Assembly: GCA_016780525.1 (NCBI GenBank)
Contig: JADHLR010000002.1
Span: 1-38,720 of the forward strand
DNA from: Candidatus Puniceispirillum sp.
GTDB lineage: Bacteria > Pseudomonadota > Alphaproteobacteria > Puniceispirillales > Puniceispirillaceae
Reading direction: 5' to 3'
Length of the DNA stretch: 38,720 nt
The position numbers were made by a program, and so were the translations under genes. The notes below the pieces were generated by a model that ran no database searches, was not told the origin of the DNA, and worked only from the letters and a program-made list of their open reading frames with translations. Of the stretch, positions 8,634 to 16,497 are shown piece by piece; position 1 is the stretch's first letter; every line of letters starts with the position of its first letter.

Positions 8634-10858
8634 GGCTTGCTCACAAATCCTGCCACCACTTTTTTGTGTCCGGCCTTATCAAAGGCGATCTCCAGCTTAT
8701 CACCATCAATTGACCGGATGTTACCCATACCAAATTTTTGGTGGAACACCCGATCGCCATTGGCAAAATCGGTTGCGTTGTTGTCAGGCTTCCAGCCATT
8801 TACCGCGTTTTCTTCGCGGCGCGCCGCCATCCGCCGCCAGCCGGGCCCGTAACCATTGGTTGCGGCCACATCAAGCCGCACTGACGTCGCGCGGGAAAAC
8901 TCCAACCCCGATGCCATGCCCTGTGCCAGATCCTCGATGATATGTTCTGGCGGCAATTCCTGAATGAACCGGGATGGGATGGCTGATTGCCACTGGCCGT
9001 GGATTCGCCGGCTGCTGGCGAAGCTGATAAAGAGATTTTTGCGGGCGCGGGTAATGCCGACATAGGCCAGACGGCGCTCTTCTTCCAGACCCACCGCTCC
9101 GCTTTCGTCGATCGTGCGCTGGCTTGGAAACACCCCTTCTTCCCAGCCGGGCAGAAACACTGTGTCAAATTCAAGCCCCTTGGCGGCGTGCAAAGTCATT
9201 AAGGTCACTTCGCCCTGTTGGTTTTCAGTGTCACCATCCATAACCAGGGCAATATGTTCCAAAAACCCCTGCAGCGAGTCAAAATCCTGCATGGCGTTAA
9301 CAAGCTCGGTCAGATTTTCCAGACGCCCCGGCGCATCGGGTGATTTATCAAGCTGCCACATCTGCGTATAGCCGGACTCGTCCAACACCAGACGCGCCAG
9401 ATCTGTATGATGCATTTTCCCGGCCTGATCGCGCCAGCGTCTTATATCATTGATAAAACTGCTAAAGGCTTGGCGGGCGGCGGGCCGCAATTCATCGGTG
9501 TCAACAAGATCCATGACGGCTGCCAATAGCGGCTTGGCCGACGCCCGCGCCTGCATGTGCACCGCTTGCAGGCTGGCCGTGCCAAGGCCACGTTTGGGCA
9601 CATTGATAATACGTTCAAAAGCGAGATCATCAGCCGGTTGGGTGATCAGCCGCAAATAGGCAATCGCGTCGCGAATTTCGGATCTTTCATAAAACTTGGC
9701 GCCAACCACACGATATGGCAAACCAATGGAAATAAAGCGCTCTTCAAATTCCCGCGTTTGAAACCCGGCCCGCACCAAAACCGCAACCTGCGATAAATCC
9801 ACCTGATCGGCCAGCATTGATTCGATCTGGCTGGAAATACTGCGGGCCTCGTCAGCCCCGTCCCAATAGCCATTCACCCGAACCTTTTCGCCGTTATCAG
9901 CGGCGGTATAGAGGGTTTTGCCAAGTCTGGTCTCATTGCGTGAAATGACATTTGATGCCGCCGCCAATATATGGCCGGTAGACCGGTAGTTTTCCTCTAG
10001 CCTGACCGTCTTGGCGCCGGAAAAATCACTCTCAAATCGCAAAATATTGCCAACCTCAGCACCGCGCCAGCCGTAAATCGACTGGTCATCATCGCCAACA
10101 CAACACAGATTATTGCGGTTTCCGGTAAGCAAACGCAGCCACAGATATTGCGCGACATTGGTATCTTGATATTCATCGACCATGATATGGGTGATACGCG
10201 CCTGATAATCGGCCAACACATCATGATGTTTGGTGAAAATCGTCAGCATATGCAGCAGTAAATCGCCAAAATCAACGGCATTCAGCGCAATCAACCGGTT
10301 TTGATAGCTTTGATAGAGCTGTCGGACACGGCCATTGGCAATATCACCAGCCTCGGCAAGGTCAATTTGTTCGGCGCACAACCCCCGGTCTTTCCAGCGT
10401 GAAATCACCCCGCCAAGCATCCGCGCCGGCCAGCGTTTCGGGTCAATATCATCTGCCGCCATCAGCTGTTTCAGCAAACGGGTCTGGTCATCGGCGTCCA
10501 GAATGGTGAAATCAGATTTCAACCCAACCAATTCGGCATGCCGGCGCAGCATACGGGCGGCCAGCGCATGAAATGTGCCAAGCCAGACCTGCTCGGCCAT
10601 CGGGCCAACAAGCTGCGCCACCCGCACTTTCATTTCACGAGCGGCTTTATTGGTGAATGTCACCGCCAGAATATTCCACGGCTTTGCAGTATTTGTGGCA
10701 ACAAGTTCAGCAAGCCTTGAGGTCAAAACGCGGGTTTTGCCGGTGCCGGCACCAGACAACACCAACAGCGGGCCATCAAGCGTGGTCACAGCCTCGGATT
10801 GCGCGGCGTTCAGCCCATCAAGCCAGATTGGCACAGGTTTTTCTAATATCTCGGTCAT
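8630..10858 (-). CDS. uvrD: DNA helicase II, UvrD/PcrA/Rep family
   Basis: This is a 3'-5' superfamily 1A DNA helicase used in nucleotide-excision and mismatch repair. With a start at the ATG at 10858 the protein has 742 residues. It has Walker A GAGTGKT (36-42), Walker B DEYQDTN, motif III GDDDQSIYGWRGA, motif IV LEENYRS, and motifs V and VI around TLHAAKGLEFD and YVGITRARKN. The C-terminal segment, FANGDRVFHQKFGMG to the end, is the Tudor-like RNA-polymerase-binding domain of UvrD/PcrA. Another in-frame ATG at 10900 would add 14 residues; neither start has a strong ribosome-binding site. The position-10858 start better fits family N-termini. It is the first gene of uvrD-prmA-pepP and diverges from mlaA. 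Confidence 0.94.
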   Translation of the reverse strand: MTEILEKPVPIWLDGLNAAQSEAVTTLDGPLLVLSGAGTGKTRVLTSRLAELVATNTAKPWNILAVTFTNKAAREMKVRVAQLVGPMAEQVWLGTFHALAARMLRRHAELVGLKSDFTILDADDQTRLLKQLMAADDIDPKRWPARMLGGVISRWKDRGLCAEQIDLAEAGDIANGRVRQLYQSYQNRLIALNAVDFGDLLLHMLTIFTKHHDVLADYQARITHIMVDEYQDTNVAQYLWLRLLTGNRNNLCCVGDDDQSIYGWRGAEVGNILRFESDFSGAKTVRLEENYRSTGHILAAASNVISRNETRLGKTLYTAADNGEKVRVNGYWDGADEARSISSQIESMLADQVDLSQVAVLVRAGFQTREFEERFISIGLPYRVVGAKFYERSEIRDAIAYLRLITQPADDLAFERIINVPKRGLGTASLQAVHMQARASAKPLLAAVMDLVDTDELRPAARQAFSSFINDIRRWRDQAGKMHHTDLARLVLDESGYTQMWQLDKSPDAPGRLENLTELVNAMQDFDSLQGFLEHIALVMDGDTENQQGEVTLMTLHAAKGLEFDTVFLPGWEEGVFPSQRTIDESGAVGLEEERRLAYVGITRARKNLFISFASSRRIHGQWQSAIPSRFIQELPPEHIIEDLAQGMASGLEFSRATSVRLDVAATNGYGPGWRRMAARREENAVNGWKPDNNATDFANGDRVFHQKFGMGNIRSIDGDKLEIAFDKAGHKKVVAGFVSKP

Positions 10859-10993
10859 CCGTTCAAACTCGCAAATGCAGCTATGCTGGTCAATCACCAT
10901 AAGACGCTATTTTTTGCTTTACCCGGTATTTCTCATATTAGATGATGGGGTGATTCTTTTTGATAAATTACTTTATTCATATATTGTCAGGCC

Positions 10994-11794
10994 ATGACCA
11001 ACCAGCGATTACTAAATGCACCCGCGACCGCATTACAGACTTGGCGACACTCTGTCCCGGTACTGTTGTTTGCCGCTATGCTGGCGGCTTGCAGTGCCAC
11101 GCCGGATGCCGAACGCAGTGATCTGCGTGACCCTTTTGAAAACACCAACCGGGACATCTTTGCCTTTAACATGGGGGTCGATAGCTACGTTCTTGAGCCT
11201 GTTGCCAAAGGCTATAAATCGACCGTGCCGGATGGTGGTCGTCGCGCCATTGATAACCATCTTGAATGGGCCAGCATGCCATCAACAGCGCTCAATTCAA
11301 CTTTGCAGGGTGAATTTGAAAATGCCGCACTGGCCACCATTCATTTTGCCATCAATGGCCTGACATTAGGTTTTGCCGACCTCACCGAGACCCCGGGGGC
11401 GGTGGATAAACGCAGTTTTGATCAAACTCTGGCACGCGCAAATGTGCCGGATGGGCATTATCTGATGGTGCCTGTGTTGGGCCCCCATAGCAGCCGGAAT
11501 CTGCTTGGCCGGGTTGTTGATACTGTCACCAACCCGTTATCGATGATCCATGCCGGCAATGTCGGCAATGCCGTGCGCACCGCCCAAATTCCGGCTGGCG
11601 CCGTCGCCTTTCGCGCGAATAATTTTGCCGCCATCAATGATGTAAAATACAATTCAATTGACCCCTATGCGCGCACCAGATCACTGTATTTCCAAAGTCG
11701 GGCTGGGAAGCCTGGTAGCGATCAGGACAAAAACAAGACACCGAGCCTTGCCGATGACCAATTCGACGCTTTCTTTGATGAGAAAATCCAATGA
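10994..11794 (+). CDS. mlaA: Phospholipid-binding lipoprotein MlaA (VacJ family)
   Basis: MlaA is the outer-membrane component that extracts mislocalised phospholipids from the outer leaflet and hands them to MlaC. The 266-residue precursor has a signal peptide ending in the lipobox LAAC (Cys33). The VacJ domain then begins with DPFENTNRDIFAFN and continues through NHLEWASMPSTALN and DGHYLMVPVLGPHSSRN. AGG in the sequence gtcaggcc precedes the ATG. It diverges from uvrD across about 135 bp of AT-rich DNA in which I could not assign a confident promoter. Its stop codon overlaps the mlaC start as ATGA. Confidence 0.95.
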   Translation: MTNQRLLNAPATALQTWRHSVPVLLFAAMLAACSATPDAERSDLRDPFENTNRDIFAFNMGVDSYVLEPVAKGYKSTVPDGGRRAIDNHLEWASMPSTALNSTLQGEFENAALATIHFAINGLTLGFADLTETPGAVDKRSFDQTLARANVPDGHYLMVPVLGPHSSRNLLGRVVDTVTNPLSMIHAGNVGNAVRTAQIPAGAVAFRANNFAAINDVKYNSIDPYARTRSLYFQSRAGKPGSDQDKNKTPSLADDQFDAFFDEKIQ

Positions 11795-12486
11795 TGGTGC
11801 AAAACACAACAGAATTTAGCACAGGCCAATTAGCGACAACTCAACACAAGCTGTCTGTGTTTGCCGGACTCGGCGCTAAATTCCGCACCCTCATGGCGGC
11901 TGTGATAATGCTTGGCTTTACCAGCACCGCCAGCACTGCCGGCACCAGCCAGATTGACGCGGCAAATAATCTTGTGACCCAAATGATGGTCGAGGTTGAA
12001 TCAATATTGGCGCAGGATATCAACAATGAAGCGAAACGCACCGAAAAGGTGTCGGCGCTGTTTGACCGGTATTTTGACTTGCCAACGATCGCAAAATTTT
12101 CGGCAGGCCCCTATTGGCGCGCCGCAGATGCGACCCAAAAAGCCACCTATGAAGCCGTCATACGCGATGTCATTATCGGCACCGTGGTGCGCAATTTTGA
12201 TCAGCTTTCCGGGTTGAGATTCACCATCAGCGGCAGTCAGGCGAAAGGCAAAAAGCTGGTGCTTGTGAATGGCACCTTTGCCAGCCTTGATGCCCAGCAG
12301 CCCCCCATCGCGGTTGGCTGGCGTGTGGTCATCAGCGACAAGGCGTCACCGCTTATTCTTGATGTTGAAATTGAAAATATTTCGATGCTGGTGACACAGA
12401 AACAGGAAAACATCGCCATCATTCGGCAAAATCAGGGCCAATTTGCAGCGTTAATTGACGCCATGAAACAGCGCATCCAACCGTAA
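11791..12486 (+). CDS. mlaC: Periplasmic phospholipid-shuttle protein MlaC (Ttg2D/Tgt2 family)
   Basis: MlaC carries phospholipids between MlaA in the outer membrane and the MlaFEDB ABC transporter in the inner membrane. The 231-residue precursor has an unusually long N-terminal region, then a hydrophobic segment and a likely signal-peptidase I site near residue 50 (TASTAG). The mature domain has family features, including LFDRYFDLPTIAKF, GPYWRAA and GWRVVISD. The start codon overlaps the mlaA stop (ATGA), supporting translational coupling. A later ATG at 11893 would give a signal peptide lacking basic residues. No mlaB, mlaD, mlaE or mlaF is nearby, so the inner-membrane transporter must be encoded elsewhere. 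Confidence 0.93.
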   Translation: MMVQNTTEFSTGQLATTQHKLSVFAGLGAKFRTLMAAVIMLGFTSTASTAGTSQIDAANNLVTQMMVEVESILAQDINNEAKRTEKVSALFDRYFDLPTIAKFSAGPYWRAADATQKATYEAVIRDVIIGTVVRNFDQLSGLRFTISGSQAKGKKLVLVNGTFASLDAQQPPIAVGWRVVISDKASPLILDVEIENISMLVTQKQENIAIIRQNQGQFAALIDAMKQRIQP

Positions 12487-12510
12487 AATTAGCCAGCGTC
12501 CAGCCACCAC

Positions 12511-12552
12511 GTGAGCTGCCATTAAGTTAACGGCCAACAATTGACGGCTCAC
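12511..12552. terminator. Weak hairpin between convergent mlaC and ettA
   Basis: Six-base arms (12511-12516 and 12547-12552) pair perfectly across a 30-nt loop in the 87-bp gap between two convergent genes. No T-tract follows on either strand. A bidirectional terminator would be expected here by position, but the structural support is poor. Confidence 0.2.
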
Positions 12553-12573
12553 CTGCACAGCAAATCGCCGAAC

Positions 12574-14253
12574 CTAACGGCTTAATGGCTTATATTTGAT
12601 ACGTGTTGGACGGTCAGCATCTGCCCCAAGACGGCGTTTTTTATCGGCCTCATAGGCCTCATAATTGCCTTCGAACCATTCCACATGGCTTTCGCCCTCA
12701 AACGCCAGAATATGCGTCGCGATCCGATCAAGGAACCAACGGTCGTGGCTGACCACAACAGCGCAGCCGGCAAATTCCTCAAGCGCTTCTTCCAGCGCCC
12801 GCAGCGTATCCACATCAAGGTCATTTGTCGGCTCATCAAGCAACAACAAATTCGCCCCACTTTTCAACATCCGCGCCAAATGCACCCGGTTGCGCTCACC
12901 ACCAGAAAGCTGGCCCACCTGTTTTTGCTGGTCGCCACCGCGGAAATTAAACTGACCAACATAAGCGCGTGACGCCATCGTCCGTTTGCCAAGCTCAATT
13001 TCATCAAGACCGTCGGAAATCACCTCCCACACGGTTTTCTTGTCATCCAGCGAGTCACGCGATTGATCGACATAGCCAAGCTTGACGGTATCGCCGACGA
13101 CAAATTCGCCATTATCCGGCGTTTCATCACCGGTGATCATCCGAAATAATGTTGTTTTACCTGCACCATTCGGCCCGATAACCCCGACAATACCGCCCGG
13201 CGGCAGGCGAAATGACAGATCATCAATCAACAGCCTGTCACCAAATGCTTTACTGATCGCATTGGCATTGATCACAATATCACCAAGACGTGGCCCGGCC
13301 GGAATGCTGATCCGCGCCGTATCGATTTGTTGCTGCTGTCCCTCAGCCAACAGTTTTTCATAGGCGTTGATACGAGCCTTTGATTTGGCCTGACGGGCCT
13401 TTGGTGCGGCGCGAACCCAATCAAGTTCACGCGACAGCGATTTTACCCGCGCATCATCGGCACGGCCTTCTTGTTCAAGACGTTTTTGCTTTTGCTCGAG
13501 CCAGCCAGAGTAATTTCCCTCATAGGGTATGCCGGCACCGCGATCCAGTTCCAGAATCCAACCAGCCACCTCATCAAGGAAATAGCGATCATGCGTAATG
13601 GTGACCACGGTACCGGGGAAATCATGCAGAAATTTCTGCAACCAGGCGACCGATTCAGCATCGAGATGGTTTGTTGGCTCATCAAGCAGCAACATATCAG
13701 GAGCGCTCAGCAAAAGCTGGCACAGCGCCACCCGACGCTTTTCCCCGCCGGATAATTTGGTAACGTCAGCATCGCCAGCCGGCACCCGCAGCGCATCCAT
13801 GGCGATTTCCGCCTTGCGTTCCAGATCCCAGCCGTCGATCGCATCAATCTCTTCCTGCAATTCAGCCTGTTCGGCGATCACCGCATTCATCTCTTCATCG
13901 GTCATCTCTTCGGCAAATTTTGCACTGACCTCATTGAACCGGTCGACAAGCTCTTTCGCCCGCCCCATGCCAGCCAGAACATTACCCGCAACATCCAGCG
14001 TCGGATCAAGATCCGGCTCTTGTGGCAAATAGCCAACCTTAATCCCGTCGGCAGCCCATGCCTCGCCCTGAAATTCGGTTTCTATGCCAGCCATAATCCG
14101 CAGCAAAGTCGATTTACCAGAACCATTCAACCCCAAAACACCGATCTTTGCGCCGGGAAAAAATGACAGGCTGACATTCTTCAACACTTCCTTGCCACCG
14201 GGCCAGGCTTTGCTAAGACGGTTCATTACATAAACATATTGATGGCTGGCCAT
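12574..14253 (-). CDS. ettA: Energy-dependent translational throttle protein EttA (ABC-F ATPase)
   Basis: EttA binds the ribosomal E site and gates the first elongation steps according to the ATP/ADP ratio. It is a cytoplasmic twin-ABC protein with no membrane segment. The 559-residue length matches E. coli EttA. The start region (YVYVMNRLSKAWP) and SFFPGAKIGVLGLNGSGKS (Walker A at 41-48) are close to the E. coli protein. An arm insertion follows the first Walker A (about 95-150), then LSGGEKRRVAL and LLLDEPTNHLD. The basic linker between the domains precedes the second ABC domain with GPNGAGKTTL, LSGGERNRVHL and LLLDEPTNDLD. The C-terminus ends in the family's RIKYKPL motif. The gene stands alone, and its start has no obvious Shine-Dalgarno sequence. 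Confidence 0.96.
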   Translation of the reverse strand: MASHQYVYVMNRLSKAWPGGKEVLKNVSLSFFPGAKIGVLGLNGSGKSTLLRIMAGIETEFQGEAWAADGIKVGYLPQEPDLDPTLDVAGNVLAGMGRAKELVDRFNEVSAKFAEEMTDEEMNAVIAEQAELQEEIDAIDGWDLERKAEIAMDALRVPAGDADVTKLSGGEKRRVALCQLLLSAPDMLLLDEPTNHLDAESVAWLQKFLHDFPGTVVTITHDRYFLDEVAGWILELDRGAGIPYEGNYSGWLEQKQKRLEQEGRADDARVKSLSRELDWVRAAPKARQAKSKARINAYEKLLAEGQQQQIDTARISIPAGPRLGDIVINANAISKAFGDRLLIDDLSFRLPPGGIVGVIGPNGAGKTTLFRMITGDETPDNGEFVVGDTVKLGYVDQSRDSLDDKKTVWEVISDGLDEIELGKRTMASRAYVGQFNFRGGDQQKQVGQLSGGERNRVHLARMLKSGANLLLLDEPTNDLDVDTLRALEEALEEFAGCAVVVSHDRWFLDRIATHILAFEGESHVEWFEGNYEAYEADKKRRLGADADRPTRIKYKPLSR

Positions 14254-14380
14254 GATTTTGCGCGCGGTCCCTTTTTCATGTGTCTGTCTAACAGCGTCTT
14301 ATGTATCTTTTTTTCACCCGCAAGGCTAGTCACCATCGCCGTATGTCGGATCGCAACGCCGCAGATCCATACATGCCACA

Positions 14381-14405
14381 CCTATTTATACCAAACCTAT
14401 TTATA
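14381..14405. repeat. Two-copy 15-bp-period repeat of CCTATTTATA
   Basis: The decamer CCTATTTATA occurs at 14381-14390 and again at 14396-14405. It lies in the 230-bp gap between ettA and the small membrane-protein gene, about 80-100 bp upstream of the latter's start. It may be a duplication or an AT-rich regulatory site. The rest of this gap shows nothing I can name. Confidence 0.5.
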
Positions 14406-14483
14406 AAGTTGCGCTTGCTTTCAGTTTTCGGCGTGGATTAGGCTAAGCGCGTGATATTTGCCGATCATTGCAAGGATTTTAGG

Positions 14484-14828
14484 ATGATCACACTGATCCC
14501 GCCCTTGGGAATTTTAATAGATATCCCGCTTGGCATCCTGATGTGGACGCTAAGCCTGCAATTTGTGCTTGGCATTTTTATCAGTGAGAACAGCCGACTG
14601 AAATTTGTCCAGATTATCCGCGGGGTCAACACACCGGTACTGGTGCTGACCAACCTGATCCGCCCGGGTTTTATCATTGATCGGCTGGCACCATTATATG
14701 CAGCGCTGATCCTGTTTATTGCACGCTATTATCTGTTTCCGCTGATCATCGGTTTTGACGTTGAGAGCTTTACACAGATGCCACTGGAAAAGCTGTTGCT
14801 TTCGGCAAAAACTGATCTCGGCCTCTAA
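14484..14828 (+). CDS. Small membrane protein, YggT-like architecture
   Basis: This is a 114-residue protein if translation begins at the ATG at 14484, which has AAGGA (14472-14476) at 7-nt spacing. An upstream GTG at 14451 would add 11 polar residues and lacks such a site. Two hydrophobic segments are visible: about residues 8-34 (including LGILMWTLSLQF) and about 68-88 (APLYAALILFIARYY). Between them are NTPVLVLTNLIRPGFI, recalling the short 'Pro-rich turn between two helices' pattern of YggT family proteins. The role is unknown; YggT-like proteins have been linked to envelope or osmotic functions elsewhere. It is convergent with the DUF6476-like gene. The family assignment is tentative; the gene is probably real. 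Confidence 0.6.
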   Translation: MITLIPPLGILIDIPLGILMWTLSLQFVLGIFISENSRLKFVQIIRGVNTPVLVLTNLIRPGFIIDRLAPLYAALILFIARYYLFPLIIGFDVESFTQMPLEKLLLSAKTDLGL

Positions 14829-14866
14829 CCTAACAGCACTCAGCGTAACAGCTCTTAACCTAACAG
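14826..14866. repeat. Repeated TAACCTAACAG at a convergent gene junction
   Basis: The 11-mer TAACCTAACAG occurs at 14826-14836 and 14856-14866, a 30-bp spacing, and a shorter GTAACAG copy lies between. The first copy includes the stop codon of the small membrane protein. The 41-bp gap between this gene and the convergent minus-strand gene consists almost wholly of these repeats, and no standard terminator hairpin is seen. Confidence 0.5.
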
Positions 14867-14869
14867 TAT

Positions 14870-15223
14870 TTAAGGGGTCGATGTACGGATTTCGATTTGT
14901 TGTTGCAGCCGCCCGGCCCGGTCAAACTGCCATAAATGCTGACGATTTTCATGGTCAACAAGCAACAGCATCTGCCCTTTATCGCCGATACTGGCGCTGC
15001 TGACACGGGCACCGGCAGGCAATGTAATGCTGCTTTGACGCGGTTCGGCACTGTTTTCCATCGCTGTTAAGCGGCTGTAAATAGTGACCACAATCACCAC
15101 CAGCGCAGCGACAATCAGAATCGCCATAATCACACTCATTGCCTTAATCAGGCCTAAATGCCGAACGATTGGTGATTGAGGGGCTGTTACCTCATCCGCT
15201 TTTGCGCTATTGTCGCCTGTCAT
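14870..15223 (-). CDS. Small single-pass membrane protein (DUF6476-like)
   Basis: The 117-residue protein starts at the ATG at 15223, preceded by an AAGGG ribosome-binding site about 8 nt upstream. It has a charged N-terminal tail of about 20 residues, one strongly hydrophobic helix (about residues 27-50, with AILIVAALVVIVVTIYSRL), then a soluble C-terminal domain with SITLPAGARVSS and repeated beta-like segments ending in QQIEIRTSTP. This pattern and the location next to rluD resemble what I recall as DUF6476 in alphaproteobacteria; that is a memory-based assignment. Function unknown. Its start codon overlaps the divergent rluD start by two bases at a CATG palindrome, so each gene's promoter must lie inside the other's coding sequence or further away. 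Confidence 0.72.
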   Translation of the reverse strand: MTGDNSAKADEVTAPQSPIVRHLGLIKAMSVIMAILIVAALVVIVVTIYSRLTAMENSAEPRQSSITLPAGARVSSASIGDKGQMLLLVDHENRQHLWQFDRAGRLQQQIEIRTSTP

Positions 15224-16250
15224 GACCAAACCCTTCACCCAAGATCCATCGCAGCTCACGCTACAGGCTGGTGCCGATTGCGGCAATGACCGGATTGACC
15301 GGTTTCTGGCGACCGCGCTGCAAAATGACGAACAGCCATTGTCGCGGAGCCGGATCAAAGCGCTGATCCTCGATCACCAGCTGAACGAGAATGGCTGCAC
15401 CCTATCTGATCCCTCGGCGCCGGTCAAACCCGGGGCCGTCTATGTGTTGAGCGTGCCACCGCCAATTGACGCCACGCCAAAAGGCGAGGATTTGCCGCTC
15501 GATATCCTGTTTGAGGATCAACATATCATCGTTATCAACAAACCGGTCGGGCTTGTTGTCCATCCCGCCCCGGGATCGCTCACCGGCACATTGGTGAATG
15601 CGCTGATTGCCCATTGTGGCGACAGTTTAACCGGCATTGGCGGGGTTTTGCGCCCGGGCATTGTGCACCGGCTTGATAAAGATACATCAGGCGTCATGAT
15701 CGCCGCAAAAACGGCTGTGGCGCATACCAACCTAACCAGCATGTTTGCAGCACATGATCTTGACCGGCGCTATAAGGCACTGGTCTGGGGGACGGAAATA
15801 GAACGCGACGGCATGGTCGATGCGCCGCTTGGACGATCGAATTATGACCGCAAAAAACAGGCGGTCACGGCCAAGGGACGCCACGCTGTCACCCATTGGC
15901 AAGCACTCCGCAGCTTCCCGCCCTTTGCAACATTGCTGGAATGTCGGCTGGAAACCGGTCGCACCCACCAAATCCGCGTTCATATGGCGCATATTGGACG
16001 ACCATTGATTGGTGATCCACTCTATGGAAGGGCGCCGCGTGCCGGTCAGATGCCTGATGCGACCGCCCGCAACTGTCTGGCACAATTGCGCAGTTTCAAA
16101 CGGCAGGCACTACATGCGGCGCATCTCGGCTTTGCCCATCCGGTGAGTGGTGAAGCGCTGGCTTTCACCAGCCCCCTGCCCGAAGACATGCAGGGCCTGA
16201 TCCAGATCATGGATAGCGCTATTGCGCTGCGGGCGAAGGGTAAAAACTAG
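15222..16250 (+). CDS. rluD: 23S rRNA pseudouridine synthase, RluD family
   Basis: RluD-type enzymes convert uridines of 23S rRNA helix 69 to pseudouridine. The 342-residue protein (ATG at 15222) has an N-terminal S4 RNA-binding domain (about 22-80, with RIDRFLATAL and SRSRIKALI). The catalytic domain has the signature HRLDKDTSG, in which Asp152 is the catalytic residue, and the downstream motifs RYKALVWG and ETGRTHQIRVHM. A TTG four codons upstream would give the same product with a longer overlap of the divergent gene. RluD next to rpoH is a known alphaproteobacterial arrangement. The exact uridine targets cannot be proved, since RluC-like paralogues share the fold; RluD is favoured by context. 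Confidence 0.92.
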   Translation: MTKPFTQDPSQLTLQAGADCGNDRIDRFLATALQNDEQPLSRSRIKALILDHQLNENGCTLSDPSAPVKPGAVYVLSVPPPIDATPKGEDLPLDILFEDQHIIVINKPVGLVVHPAPGSLTGTLVNALIAHCGDSLTGIGGVLRPGIVHRLDKDTSGVMIAAKTAVAHTNLTSMFAAHDLDRRYKALVWGTEIERDGMVDAPLGRSNYDRKKQAVTAKGRHAVTHWQALRSFPPFATLLECRLETGRTHQIRVHMAHIGRPLIGDPLYGRAPRAGQMPDATARNCLAQLRSFKRQALHAAHLGFAHPVSGEALAFTSPLPEDMQGLIQIMDSAIALRAKGKN

Positions 16251-16320
16251 ATTACCCCATTGAAAGATATGTTTTTTTAATTGAATCGACGGATAAATCA
16301 GATTATTATTGCAGTAATCT
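16238..16320 (+). promoter_or_regulatory. rluD 3' end / rpoH upstream region with two inverted repeats
   Basis: Two weak inverted repeats lie at the rluD-rpoH junction. The first pairs GGGTAA (16238-16243, spanning the rluD end) with TTACCC (16252-16257), and a run of seven Ts begins 12 nt later; this could act as a poor terminator. The second pairs AGATTA (16300-16305) with TAATCT (16315-16320). The remaining 180 bp up to rpoH is AT-rich and likely holds the rpoH promoter(s), but I could not fix a -35/-10 pair or a heat-shock consensus with confidence. Confidence 0.3.
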
Positions 16321-16497
16321 TTAAAGTTGCGTGCAATCTTTGTGGAAATCTGGTCAATCTGTGCATTTTTCAGAAATATTGAAAAAGAGTTTTGCTAGAA
16401 CCAGCCTTTTTCCTGCCGCTTTTTCATGATTTTGTCGAATCTGACCAAATAGCACTGCCGTCAGGCACAGTTTTTAAGAAATTGAGGAGACCATGTC

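Noticed and set aside
10920..10990. Possible mlaA promoter with TTGATA and TATATT
   Set aside because: The spacing is 14 bp, too short for a normal sigma-70 promoter.
16451..16475. TGCC/GGCA hairpin followed by five Ts in the rpoH leader
   Set aside because: A four-base stem is too weak for a terminator, and it lies only 25-45 nt before the rpoH start, where termination would silence the gene.
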